A stretch of DNA of 23,883 bases from Promethearchaeota archaeon (GCA_030605085.1 JAUWBH010000086.1:1-23883); one strand, 5' to 3'. Positions 1 to 8,072 are shown, counted from the first letter of the stretch. Notes: generated by a model from the sequence alone, not told the origin. Made by a program: numbers and translations.

Positions 1-475
1 TTCTTTTTTTATTTTTTTCAATTAAGATTAAAGTTCCTTTATTACTCATGATTTGAGCTAATTGGGTCGCCTTACTACCGGGAGCGGCACACATATCTAT
101 TATAACCTCATTAGGTTTAGGATCCAATATAATTGCGGGAATCATAGAAGCGATATTTTGTATATAATAGTAGCCTTGTAAGAATTCATGAAGAGACCCT
201 AAATTGTGAGGTGCCTTTATTACTTTAAATCCATATGGAACCCACTCAATTGGTTCTAATTTGAATTTTTTATTTTCTAACCTTTTTCTTAACTCGCTTA
301 CCTTAACCTTCAAAGTATTTGCTCGAATAGATTTCAATAAAGAGCGTTCATTAGCTTCGAGAAGCTTTTTTGTTCCCTCTATGCCTAAGAATTGAGCATA
401 TCTCTCGACCATATACGGTAAATAATTATATTTATTAGCAAGTTCAAGCGCTATGGATTGCTTTGTTGCGATATC
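1..475 (-). CDS. NOL1/NOP2/Sun-family RNA m5C methyltransferase, N-terminal part (runs off the window)
   Basis: This family methylates C5 of cytosine in tRNA or rRNA using SAM. The reverse strand reads through a PUA-like/N1 region with the family's early motif YMVERY, then SIRANTLK, then LHEFLQGYYYIQN and the SAM-binding motif I DMCAAPGSKATQLAQ. The two catalytic cysteine motifs (TCS and PCS type) would lie beyond position 1, so they cannot be checked. The reading frame is open from 475, after a TAA at 476-478. It has no ATG, GTG or TTG before the Met codon at 410-412, although residues upstream of that Met already look family-like (ALELANKYNYLPYM). An ATG at 480-482 is in another frame and stops after 12 codons. 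The true start is therefore unclear: a frameshift, a rare start codon, or a start at 412. The gene is divergent from the CYTH gene. The family call is firm; the exact target nucleotide is unknown. Confidence 0.85.
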
Positions 476-508
476 TTATCATCTCAGATTTTAGATATTA
501 AGTTAAGT

Positions 509-520
509 AATAATATAAAC
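509..520 (+). promoter_or_regulatory. TATA-like promoter element of the CYTH gene
   Basis: A TAATATAAAC box lies here. Archaeal transcription usually starts about 25 bases downstream, near 540. That is after the ATG at 528 and before the GTG at 573, so the box supports the GTG as the start of the CYTH gene. Confidence 0.4.
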
Positions 521-572
521 TAATAAAATGTCATTAATTACACTTGTTATAGAAATTTCGAGAAGATTTTGC

Positions 573-1193
573 GTGATTGAAGTAGAAATAAAAGCTAAGA
601 TTTTAAATCCTGATGTTATAAAAAGAAAATTTATAAATATGAATGGGGAGTACAAGATTTCGCTTATTCATGAAGACACTTATTTTAATATGCCAAAAAA
701 ATTAAGAGATTTCAGAAAGACGGACGAAGCTTTAAGAATTCGTAAATCCATTGAGTTTGTCAAAAGTAACGATAAAAGCTCTATCAAGAAGAGTACGTAT
801 TATTTAACTTATAAAGGAAAGAAAATTGATAAAATAACAAAAACTCGTAAAGAAATAGAAACAATAATAATAGATGGCGATAAAGTTAGGGAAATTTTAA
901 AGCAATTAGGATTTATCGAGGTCTTCACGGTTAAAAAAGAAAGAGAATTATATGAGTTTAGTTTTATGGACCACCAAATCGAAGTGTTAATCGATTACAT
1001 TCCAATATTAAAAAAACATTTTATTGAAGTTGAGATCATGATCGATAATAATGCCTCACCAGAAGAATTAGACAAGGCTAGAGGCGTTCTTTTTGACTTC
1101 TTAAAAATGCTTAACATTAAAAAAGAAGACTCTATTACTAAATCTTATTTAGAGTTAATTCTTGACAGATTCAGAGGTAAAGTAAGGAGATGA
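573..1193 (+). CDS. CYTH-domain protein (class IV adenylate cyclase / triphosphatase family)
   Basis: CYTH proteins fold as a tunnel barrel that binds triphosphates with metal ions. Archaeal members are annotated as class IV adenylate cyclases (CyaB-like) or inorganic/thiamine triphosphatases. Starting at GTG 573 the protein begins (M)IEVEIKAKI, with the diagnostic ExExK signature at the very N-terminus as in family members. Later barrel strands are also visible: DEALRIR, YLTYKGKKID, TKTRKEIE, TVKKERELYEF, VLIDYIP and FIEVEI. An upstream ATG at 528 would add 15 residues that do not fit the family, and it precedes the start of transcription predicted from the TATA box. The length (206 residues) is normal. 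The last 39 bases overlap the end of the convergent pyrophosphorylase gene. The substrate (ATP, PPPi or thiamine triphosphate) cannot be told from sequence. Confidence 0.85.
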   Translation: MIEVEIKAKILNPDVIKRKFINMNGEYKISLIHEDTYFNMPKKLRDFRKTDEALRIRKSIEFVKSNDKSSIKKSTYYLTYKGKKIDKITKTRKEIETIIIDGDKVREILKQLGFIEVFTVKKERELYEFSFMDHQIEVLIDYIPILKKHFIEVEIMIDNNASPEELDKARGVLFDFLKMLNIKKEDSITKSYLELILDRFRGKVRR

Positions 1194-2345
1194 AGTTTTA
1201 CTTTCTCTCACCACTTCGTGATGACAAATTGAAATACTATGATAATTGATGGTAATTAATCTAACACCTTTCAAAACTTCTACATACGATGCCAAAATTA
1301 CTAAGCCTTGTTCGTTACCTCTCAATACCGCGTGATCCCGAATATGGCAATTGTCGGAGATTATAACTTTTTCTAATTTTACATTTTTTGAGATATAAGT
1401 GTCATTATATATTAAAGATTCTTTAATTTCCGTATCTTTATCGATGTAAACATTATCACCAATTACAACATTAGGTCCTATAATACAATTATTCCTTACT
1501 ATTACATTTCTCCCAATGGCGACAGGAGGATAAACCAAAACTCTTCCATCGAATTGAACGCTGGAATCTAATAAATTGTTTTTATTTTCATTTAGATTTT
1601 TTATGAGATCATTCATTAATAAGATGTTTCCCTCAAGCAATTCTTCCGGTTTTCCTATATCCTTCCAAATGCCAGAAATAGGATAATGATACAATTTTTT
1701 TTCGGCTGCGAGCTTAGGAAAAACATCTCTTTCAATTGAAGTTTTTTTTTTCGGTTCAATATACGAAAAAATATCTGGTTCTAAGATAGATACTCCAGCG
1801 TTTATAGGCATAGGAACAAGTGCTCCCTCAGAATTCTTAAATTCTTCTTTTTCGAGAAAATTTAGAATTTTCTTTGATTCTTCATCAACAATTAAAACAC
1901 CATATCTAGAAGGGTCATCTACTATCTTACTTGCTATAGTCCCAATACCTCCACATTTTTCGTGTGAAGAGAGCATTTTTTTGAAATCAAAATTTAAAAT
2001 GACATCACCATTTAACATAAAAAAATTATCGTTTTTTAAATATGACTCCGCCAGCTTTATAGCTCCCGCAGTACCCATAGGATGTTTTTCACTTGTATAG
2101 TAAATATCAAGACCAAGCTTTTGTGCTTTTTTGCCCATTTTGCCATCTCCAAATACCTTTTTTAAATCATCAGCCATTACGCTTACAGCAAGAACGATAT
2201 CTTTTACTCCCGCAGATTTTAAAAGAAGCATCTGTCGTTCGATTACTGGTTTGTTTACTACAGGCATCAAGGTTTTGGGTATAGTGCACGTAAGGGGTCT
2301 TAGTCTTGTTCCCCAGCCTCCAGACAAGATAATTCCTTTAGTCAT
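1155..2345 (-). CDS. NDP-sugar pyrophosphorylase with left-handed beta-helix tail (glucose-1-P or mannose-1-P nucleotidyltransferase type)
   Basis: The enzyme couples a sugar-1-phosphate to an NTP to give an activated sugar for glycan or cell-surface synthesis. The N-terminal Rossmann-like domain (about 1-235) has the nucleotide-binding signature GGWGTRLRPLT (9-19), followed by PKTLMPVVNKP (23-33). The catalytic metal Asp is D114 in LNGDV, and HPMGTAGAI and WKDIGKPEE (sugar-binding region) are present. From about 265 to 350 there are hexapeptide repeats such as IGRNVIV, IGPNVVIGDNVYI and ISKNVKL, typical of the beta-helix of ManC/GlmU/RmlA-long enzymes. Base (G, T, A or U) and sugar specificity cannot be assigned. 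The last residues after about 370 look unlike the family and are encoded opposite the CYTH gene tail. A TATA-like TTTAAAC stretch near 2397-2405, read on this strand, lies about 55 bases before the ATG. Confidence 0.9.
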   Translation of the reverse strand: MTKGIILSGGWGTRLRPLTCTIPKTLMPVVNKPVIERQMLLLKSAGVKDIVLAVSVMADDLKKVFGDGKMGKKAQKLGLDIYYTSEKHPMGTAGAIKLAESYLKNDNFFMLNGDVILNFDFKKMLSSHEKCGGIGTIASKIVDDPSRYGVLIVDEESKKILNFLEKEEFKNSEGALVPMPINAGVSILEPDIFSYIEPKKKTSIERDVFPKLAAEKKLYHYPISGIWKDIGKPEELLEGNILLMNDLIKNLNENKNNLLDSSVQFDGRVLVYPPVAIGRNVIVRNNCIIGPNVVIGDNVYIDKDTEIKESLIYNDTYISKNVKLEKVIISDNCHIRDHAVLRGNEQGLVILASYVEVLKGVRLITINYHSISICHHEVVRESKTSSPYFTSESVKN

Positions 2346-2544
2346 CTACAATCTTCTACAATCTTTCTATATTCTTTTTTCTATACAATGACTATAAGTT
2401 TAAATAGTTTTATATCCAGAAAATTTTTCTTATTTTTCTTATTCTCGAAGCACTATATAAATAATTATTGAATTAGAAAAGAAAAAAAATTATAAAAATT
2501 TCTTTGTTAGATCAATTAAGCTTGTTATAATTTCTTGCATAACA

Positions 2545-2679
2545 CTATGGGGATATAAACTTTTTAGGATTTGTAATTCTTTGTAATACGATTTTTTGCG
2601 TTCTTCGTTGAATGTCTACATGTTTTCGGTGGTTATTTACTACAGGCATCAAGGTTTTGGGTATAATTCCTTTAGTCAT
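2545..2679 (-). pseudogene. Degraded copy of the pyrophosphorylase 5' end
   Basis: Read on the reverse strand from ATG 2679 this gives MTKGII followed directly by PKTLMPVVN, then 29 unrelated residues and TAG. The first six and next nine residues are identical to residues 1-6 and 23-31 of the intact pyrophosphorylase 340 bases away, and the DNA is almost identical. Exactly 48 bases (16 codons, the whole GGxGTRLxPLT signature) are missing between them, with an ATA at both edges of the gap in the intact gene. Similarity stops after VVN. The upstream flank (CTTTCTATATT) is also shared with the intact gene. It cannot be an active enzyme; it is a relic or, less likely, a tiny expressed ORF. Confidence 0.75.
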
Positions 2680-2797
2680 CTTTCTATATTATTTACAATT
2701 AACATTAAAAAATTAAATTTACTGAGAATATTAGTCTTACATTTTTTCAAAATTTAAATTTATATTCAATTAAAAAATTTATATCATTGTACAAACC

Positions 2798-2808
2798 TTT
2801 ATATAAAT
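2798..2808 (+). promoter_or_regulatory. TATA-like box before the small membrane protein gene
   Basis: The sequence CTTTATATAAATA is a good archaeal TATA element. Transcription would start near 2830, leaving a leader of about 55 bases before ATG 2884. Confidence 0.4.
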
Positions 2809-2883
2809 AAACTGACAAAGATTAAAATATCCAAGATAATTTAAAATAATTCAATAATTATTATTAAAATAGGTAAAAAAAAA

Positions 2884-3102
2884 ATGATTTTACAAGAAGC
2901 AGTATATTTAGGGATGATGTTCGGAATTATGATCATTTTAATCGTTTTTTTGACAATCTGGTGTGTTGTTGGTGTGGTTGTGGCACTGTGGATTTATAAC
3001 GATGCTAAAGAACGAGAGAACATGGATGAAACAGTCTGGGCATTAATTGGCTTATTGCTTGGTCTATTTGGATTAATTATTTATATATTGCTACGAGAAT
3101 AA
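2884..3102 (+). CDS. Small two-helix membrane protein
   Basis: The 72-residue protein has two hydrophobic segments (about 8-38 and 50-70) joined by the charged, conserved-looking loop YNDAKERENMDETVW. The pattern of a helix, a YNDAKERG-like loop, a WALIGLLLGLFGLIIY helix and a basic end is common in small archaeal membrane proteins related to the N-terminal anchor of PLD-nuclease-like proteins. No catalytic residues are present, so it is probably a membrane anchor or a subunit of something larger. It stands alone between promoters. The function is unknown; existence as a gene is likely because the ORF is membrane-like from end to end and has its own TATA box. Confidence 0.65.
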   Translation: MILQEAVYLGMMFGIMIILIVFLTIWCVVGVVVALWIYNDAKERENMDETVWALIGLLLGLFGLIIYILLRE

Positions 3103-3223
3103 GAAAAATTATTTAAAAATTTATTGCTAAATCCTATTTTTTTACGTTAATAATAATAAAAAATATAAAATAAAATTCACTTCTACTAACTAGAACCAAA
3201 AAATACTTTTCGTATGATTTAAG

Positions 3224-3589
3224 ATGCCTTGTATCCACGGTTTGGACGATGCTAATTGCCCAACTTGCAGAATAATAAAGTCCACTGTACCAAAAATTAG
3301 TCCATCATTCATAGAATATAATTTAAATCCGGAAAATACACTTTTTAAGCAACGATCTCTTGAAAAAGAAGAATACTTAAAAGATCTAGCTCCTAGTAAC
3401 GCAATTTCTAACCTAAATCCAATTAATATAGTTCAAAAACCAAATTTATTGAATGAACTCCCTAATTTTGAAAATAAAATGTTTTTAGATCGATTAAAAG
3501 AAATTGATATTGCTAAATTAGACACTTTTGGGATTTCTAAAAAGATCTCTTTAGCAAGTCGGGAATTGAAAATCGATAAGGAAGAATAA
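3224..3589 (+). CDS. Hypothetical protein with an N-terminal Cys/His zinc-like motif
   Basis: I do not recognise this 121-residue protein. Its N-terminus, PCIHGLDDANCPTCR, places C3, H5, C12 and C15 in a C-x-H-x6-C-x2-C pattern that could hold one zinc ion. The remaining residues are polar, rich in Asn, Leu and Lys, with no clear fold, membrane segment or repeat, and may be a flexible linker with short helices (for example FLDRLKEID). It is preceded by AT-rich DNA with possible TATA boxes and followed by the TPR gene in the same direction 85 bases later. A small adaptor role is possible, but nothing shows it directly. Confidence 0.6.
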   Translation: MPCIHGLDDANCPTCRIIKSTVPKISPSFIEYNLNPENTLFKQRSLEKEEYLKDLAPSNAISNLNPINIVQKPNLLNELPNFENKMFLDRLKEIDIAKLDTFGISKKISLASRELKIDKEE

Positions 3590-3674
3590 TTTTATAAATT
3601 TCGGACTAATTTAATCTTATATACTGTTTTTTAATTAAATTTATTATTGAACGTTCCGAATTTAATTAATAACC

Positions 3675-5474
3675 ATGAATGTTGAAAAATTATTTATGAC
3701 CGCTATGGACGAGGCCAAAGAGGCCTTAGCTTTCGATAAGAAAGGAGATTATCAAAAAGCTATTAAAAAATATTTGAATGCCGTCGAAATTTTAAATACA
3801 GTTAAAAAAATTAATGAAAACGAAAATTTTGAGTTGATTGAAAAAACTGAAGAGAAGATCGAAGAATATACAAAGAGAGTAAAATTCCTTCAAACTAAAT
3901 TAAAAATAAATGAAGGTATTGAAAAATTTAAACTTAAGCAATTTGATAAAGCAATAGAAGCTTTTAAGCTAGCATTAGAGAAGAATCCTGAATCCTTCGA
4001 AGCATGGAACAATCTTGGATCCGCTTACAGAGAATTAGGCGAACTCGATAGTTCAATTGAAGCGTATAACAAAGCGTTAGAAATTGATTCTAAATATTTT
4101 AAGGTTTGGAGCAACTTAGGATTAGTGTATCTTAAAAAAGAGGATTTTAACAAATCAATTGAAGCTTATAAAAAAGCCGTAGAAATTGAACCTAAAAATT
4201 TTGAACCTTGGAATAATCTTGGTACAGCGTATAGAGAATTGGGAAATTTAAACAAAGCGATTGAAGCTTATAACAAAGCTTTAAATATTGATTCAAAATT
4301 TTTCAAAGTTTGGAGCAACCTTGGTTATATATATTTAAAGAAAGAGGAATACGACAAATCAATAAAAGTTTATAATAAAGCTATAGAAATTGAGCCTAAT
4401 AATTTAGATGTATGGATGAATTTAAGTGTAATTTATAGCAAACAAGGTAACTTAGATAAGGCGATTGAAACGTATACTAAAGCGGTAAAAATTGATCCAA
4501 AATTATTAAATGTGTGGATAAATCTAGGATTAATATATTTTAAAAAAGGTAAATATGAAAAATCTGTTGAAGCTTGTACTAAAGCGTTAGAGATTGATCC
4601 TAATTTGTTAGATGTATGGAAAAATTTAGCGGCAATTTATAGCAAACAACAGGACTTAGATAAAGCAGTTGAGGCATATACTAAAGTCGTTGATCTCGAG
4701 CCAGATTCACTGGAGGCTTGGAAGTTTCTTGGAAATATTTACAAGGAAAAAGGTGAATTAGATAAAGCAATAGAATCTTACCGTAAAATTGTAGAATTAC
4801 AACCTGATTCTTTAAAAGCCTGGAATTATCTTGGTATTACATTTTACAAAAAAGAAGATTATAATATGGCGAAATCTGCTTATGAGCGAGTCTTAGAAAT
4901 CGATCCGCTATTTTTAGAGGGGTGGGTGAATCTAGGGGCAATTCAAATTCATTTGGGTGAATTTGATAGAGCCATTAAAGCATATAATCATGCATTAGAG
5001 CTTAAACCTGAAGCTTTTAAGGCATGGGATATTCTTGGTTTAGCTTACCATGAAGTACATAATTATGATAAAGCAGTTGAAGCGTATAATAAAGCGATAG
5101 AAATCGATCCGAAGAATTATCAATCCTATAACAATCTTGGTTCAATATACATCCAAAAAGGCGATTACGATAATGCAATAGAAGCATGCAGGACAGCAAC
5201 AAAAATTAACAAAAATTACGCTAAATCGTGGAATAACTTAGCCATTGCCTTCTATAATAAAGAGCAATATGAAAGAGCAAAGGAATTAATAAAAAGATCG
5301 ATAGAAATTGATCCTAATGATTCCAAGACTTGGTATAACATGGCTAGAACCATGTTAAAGTTAGACCGACTTGACAACGCGCTTGAAGTATGTAATCGAA
5401 GTTTAGAAATTGATCCCAATTTTGAAGATGCCAAAAAACTTCTACAAGCAATTCTTGAAGCAAAAAACAAATAA
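3675..5474 (+). CDS. MIT-like domain fused to a 15-repeat TPR scaffold
   Basis: Residues about 1-77 form a three-helix unit. The pattern DEAKEALAFDKKGDYQKAI, YLNAVEIL, then EKIEEYTKRVKFLQ closely follows the MIT domain consensus (A-x2-D-x2-G-x-Y-x2-A-x3-Y and a closing EY-x2-R-x2-x-L). MIT domains bind C-terminal tails of ESCRT-III proteins in archaea and eukaryotes. From about 78 to 583 there are roughly 15 TPR units of 34 residues with the W-x-N-L-G-x-x-Y ... A-x-x-x-Y-x-K-A-x-E-I-x-P pattern, then a short capping helix. There is no signal peptide, membrane segment or enzyme motif, so it is probably a cytosolic protein-binding scaffold. TPR units 2-3 and 4-5 are near-copies as a 68-residue pair. 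The gene starts at an ATG with no Shine-Dalgarno sequence. The TPR call is certain; the MIT call is by eye and needs a profile search, since the segment could simply be a diverged TPR. Confidence 0.9.
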   Translation: MNVEKLFMTAMDEAKEALAFDKKGDYQKAIKKYLNAVEILNTVKKINENENFELIEKTEEKIEEYTKRVKFLQTKLKINEGIEKFKLKQFDKAIEAFKLALEKNPESFEAWNNLGSAYRELGELDSSIEAYNKALEIDSKYFKVWSNLGLVYLKKEDFNKSIEAYKKAVEIEPKNFEPWNNLGTAYRELGNLNKAIEAYNKALNIDSKFFKVWSNLGYIYLKKEEYDKSIKVYNKAIEIEPNNLDVWMNLSVIYSKQGNLDKAIETYTKAVKIDPKLLNVWINLGLIYFKKGKYEKSVEACTKALEIDPNLLDVWKNLAAIYSKQQDLDKAVEAYTKVVDLEPDSLEAWKFLGNIYKEKGELDKAIESYRKIVELQPDSLKAWNYLGITFYKKEDYNMAKSAYERVLEIDPLFLEGWVNLGAIQIHLGEFDRAIKAYNHALELKPEAFKAWDILGLAYHEVHNYDKAVEAYNKAIEIDPKNYQSYNNLGSIYIQKGDYDNAIEACRTATKINKNYAKSWNNLAIAFYNKEQYERAKELIKRSIEIDPNDSKTWYNMARTMLKLDRLDNALEVCNRSLEIDPNFEDAKKLLQAILEAKNK

Positions 5475-5567
5475 TGCTTTTTGTTAAGGTTAAGATTATA
5501 AAGTATGTAACAAATTTTCTTAATTATATTGTAAAACTTTTATTAATTTAATTAGAAGATTATAAAA

Positions 5568-5574
5568 GAGGTGA
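5568..5574 (+). promoter_or_regulatory. Shine-Dalgarno site that fixes the start of the hydrolase gene
   Basis: GAGGTGA is fully complementary to the anti-Shine-Dalgarno end of 16S rRNA and lies 5 bases before ATG 5580. The GTG inside it (5571) is therefore not the start. This is the only strong site of this kind I see in the window. Confidence 0.7.
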
Positions 5575-5579
5575 AATTA

Positions 5580-6206
5580 ATGGAAATTACTTGGCTAGGA
5601 CATTCGGCTTTTAAAGTAAAAACAAATAGTGGAAAAATAATTTATTTAGATCCTTATCAAATTAAAGAAGGAGAAAAAGCAGACATAATTGTGTCTTCTC
5701 ACGATCACGGAGATCACTTTGATAAACGTTCAATAAAAAAATTAATGCAAGATTCTACTATTTTAATTGGACCGGTGAGCATATCAAAGAGTTTAGAACA
5801 ATTTAATGGAAAGGGTCTGAAAATGCATGAAATTTTTGAAGTCGACGATGTCAAAATCGAATTAGTTCCATCTTACACGATAAAAAAAGCTACGCACCCG
5901 AAATCAAACGAATGGATTGGCACAATAATAGAGACGGAGGGTAAGAGGATTTACCACGCAGGTGATTCTGAAAGAATTCCCGAAATGAAAGACTTAAAGG
6001 ACATTACCGTTGCGCTTTTACCGTGTGGAGGTCGATTTACTATGGGATTTGAGGAGTCGACCTCAGCAGCAGTAGATATAAAGCCAGAAATAGCAGTACC
6101 GATGCACAATTGGGGTGCAGACTTAAACGAATATAAGGAGATATTAGCTAAGAAAGACCCAAATATCAAAGTTGAGATATTAGAAAATAAAACCTTAAAA
6201 ATTTAG
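5580..6206 (+). CDS. Metallo-beta-lactamase-fold hydrolase (UPF0173-like)
   Basis: This is a short MBL-fold protein of the group that begins with (M)xITWLGHSAF, a family of metal-dependent hydrolases of unknown substrate found widely in archaea and bacteria. The metal ligands are visible: SHDHGDHFD gives H41, H43, D45 and H46; YHAGDSE gives H126 and D129; PMHNWG gives H176. With the ATG at 5580 the protein is 208 residues, normal for the family, and the Shine-Dalgarno site supports that start. There is no signal peptide, so it should act in the cytosol. It follows the TPR gene by about 105 bases and is followed by a T-rich stretch likely to end transcription. The physiological substrate is unknown. 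Confidence 0.88.
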   Translation: MEITWLGHSAFKVKTNSGKIIYLDPYQIKEGEKADIIVSSHDHGDHFDKRSIKKLMQDSTILIGPVSISKSLEQFNGKGLKMHEIFEVDDVKIELVPSYTIKKATHPKSNEWIGTIIETEGKRIYHAGDSERIPEMKDLKDITVALLPCGGRFTMGFEESTSAAVDIKPEIAVPMHNWGADLNEYKEILAKKDPNIKVEILENKTLKI

Positions 6207-6207
6207 T

Positions 6208-6234
6208 TTATAACTTTTTTATTTTTTTTTCTTC
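6208..6234 (+). terminator. T-rich terminator after the hydrolase gene
   Basis: Two T runs (six and ten T's) follow the stop codon directly, as in archaeal intrinsic termination. No hairpin is needed or seen. Confidence 0.5.
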
Positions 6235-6359
6235 AAGAAATAACATATTCCTTATCAAATATTTAAGTTTAAGTAATTTTAAAACTATTAAAGTAATGAA
6301 TTAATATAAAGAACATAAAATGTAAAAGAAAATTAAACTTCCTTAAGTGGAAATAATAA

Positions 6360-8072
6360 ATGGAAATAGACGATAACTTAAAGGATCAAACGAGTATTGC
6401 GTATATCTCAATGGAGATTGGCATAGATTCGAACATTCCTACATACAGTGGGGGATTAGGGGTTTTAGCTGGAGATACCGTCAGATCTGCTGCGGATTTA
6501 GAGATCCCAATGGTCGGTATATGTTTATGTTATAGTATAGGTTATTTTTATCAACTTTTCAATGAAAGGGGAGAACAAAAAGAAAAAGAAATAGATTGGA
6601 GTTTTTTTTACGAGTTTGATAGAGTAGAACAGCCCATAACTATTAAAATTGAGGACAAAGACGTTAAAGTTTCAGCGTGGCTCCATAAATCTATAGGGCG
6701 ATCCGGTCATATTTTACCCATATACTTGTTAACCACCGATGTTGAGGGAAACGAACCATGGATTAAAAAAATGACGGGCGCATTGTACGATTCCACTTCG
6801 CGTTGGAACAGAATTGTTCAGGAAATGATTCTTGGAATAGGTAGTGTGAAATTATTAAAAGCTCTAGGGTATAATAATATACAAACCTACCATCTAAACG
6901 AAGGCCACGGCTCCTTTGCAATAGTTGAATTATTTAGAGAGCTGGATGATGTCGAAAAAGTTAAAGAAAAAGTGGTATTTACAACTCATACGCCTGTCGC
7001 AGCAGGACACGATCGCTTTTACAAGGGATTAGTCAATCAAGTTTTTATAAATCGTTTCCCTTCTGAACTCAATAAGTACGCCTATAAAGATGGTCAGTTG
7101 AACATGACGGTTTTAGGGATGAATCTTTCGAGATATAGGAACGGTGTTGCAAAAAAGCACGGAGAGATTTCAAGAAAAATGTTTCCAGGATACGATGTAG
7201 ATCATATTACAAACGGAATCCATTTACCTTTTTGGGTATCGAAACCTATCAGAAAGATGTTTGATAGAAAGTGGCCTAATTGGAAAGCTAATCCTAGAGT
7301 ACTTGAGAACGCTATAGAACTTGACGATTTAGATCTATTTGATGCACACATTGAAAATAAGTTCAACCTTATCAGTTATCAAAAGGGACATAGCTGGAAC
7401 TTGCTTGATGAGGAATTAATTACTATTGGTTTTGCTCGTCGCATGACTTACTATAAAAGACCTACATTTTTGTTCCACGACATTGATAGATTAGGTAAAA
7501 TCTGTAAAAATAATGTACAAATTATATTTGCCGGTAAAGCCCATCCGAAAGATCAAATAGGTAAAGATTTAATCAAGAGAATATTTGAAGCAGGAGAATA
7601 CTTGTACGATAATTATGGCGTAAAAGTTGTATTAATGGAGAATTACAACATGGATCTCTCACATATGCTTGTCAGTGGCGTTGATATTTGGTTAAATACA
7701 CCAAACAGGTATGAAGAAGCCAGCGGTACGAGTGGAATGAAAGCTTGTTTAAATGGTGTTTTAAATCTAAGTGTTTTAGATGGTTGGTGGTTAGAAGGCT
7801 ATAAAATGAACCCATTAGCTGGATGGGCGATTGGACCTGATGATTCCGATCCTAAAGCTTCTGAAAACAATTGGGATATAGATTCTAACTATTTATACGA
7901 GATTATTGAGAACGAGGTTACTACACTATGGCTAAATCACGATGAGTGGGTTTTCAGACAGAAAAACGCAATATCTTTGGCAGCTTACTTTAATACTCAT
8001 CGTATGGTGGAAGAATATGCTAGAAAATCTTATAAACTACAAAGGCAACCTATTTGGAAATATGTAAGGTAA
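6360..8072 (+). CDS. glgP: Alpha-glucan (glycogen) phosphorylase, short archaeal form (GT35)
   Basis: The enzyme uses phosphate to release glucose-1-phosphate from the non-reducing ends of glycogen-type glucans, with a pyridoxal phosphate cofactor. Visible landmarks are the N-terminal IAYISMEIGIDSNIPTYSGGLGVLAGD (about 14-40), HLNEGHGSF, TTHTPVAAGHD, GFARRMTYYKRP, and EASGTSGMKACLNG. K461 in the last motif is the expected PLP-binding lysine. At 570 residues it is much shorter than the 800-residue bacterial/animal enzymes but normal for the archaeal/Thermotoga-type alpha-glucan phosphorylases. No signal peptide; cytosolic. A glycogen-synthase-like gene lies 2.2 kb downstream, and a relic of a second phosphorylase C-terminus lies just before that gene. 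Confidence in the family is very high; maltodextrin versus glycogen preference is open. Confidence 0.94.
   Translation: MEIDDNLKDQTSIAYISMEIGIDSNIPTYSGGLGVLAGDTVRSAADLEIPMVGICLCYSIGYFYQLFNERGEQKEKEIDWSFFYEFDRVEQPITIKIEDKDVKVSAWLHKSIGRSGHILPIYLLTTDVEGNEPWIKKMTGALYDSTSRWNRIVQEMILGIGSVKLLKALGYNNIQTYHLNEGHGSFAIVELFRELDDVEKVKEKVVFTTHTPVAAGHDRFYKGLVNQVFINRFPSELNKYAYKDGQLNMTVLGMNLSRYRNGVAKKHGEISRKMFPGYDVDHITNGIHLPFWVSKPIRKMFDRKWPNWKANPRVLENAIELDDLDLFDAHIENKFNLISYQKGHSWNLLDEELITIGFARRMTYYKRPTFLFHDIDRLGKICKNNVQIIFAGKAHPKDQIGKDLIKRIFEAGEYLYDNYGVKVVLMENYNMDLSHMLVSGVDIWLNTPNRYEEASGTSGMKACLNGVLNLSVLDGWWLEGYKMNPLAGWAIGPDDSDPKASENNWDIDSNYLYEIIENEVTTLWLNHDEWVFRQKNAISLAAYFNTHRMVEEYARKSYKLQRQPIWKYVR

Larger units (their letters stand above)
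2346..2883. other. Intergenic region with a gene relic and promoters
   Basis: This 538-base AT-rich gap holds the promoter area of the pyrophosphorylase gene (left end, reverse strand), a degraded copy of that gene's 5' end (2545-2679), and the promoter of the small membrane protein gene (right end). Next to the pyrophosphorylase start there is a short tandem CTACAATCTT/CTACAATCTT duplication (2346-2365) that is missing from the relic. I see nothing else in it. Confidence 0.6.

Noticed and set aside
528..572. Upstream ATG start for the CYTH gene
   Set aside because: The 15 extra residues do not fit the family, which begins at the ExExK motif, and the ATG lies before the start of transcription expected from the TATA box at 509-520.
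2093..2391. Two overlapping forward ORFs inside the pyrophosphorylase gene
   Set aside because: They lie antisense to a clearly conserved gene and their translations show no domain pattern.
5571..5579. GTG start for the MBL-fold hydrolase
   Set aside because: This GTG is part of the Shine-Dalgarno sequence GAGGTGA; ATG 5580 is correctly spaced from it.
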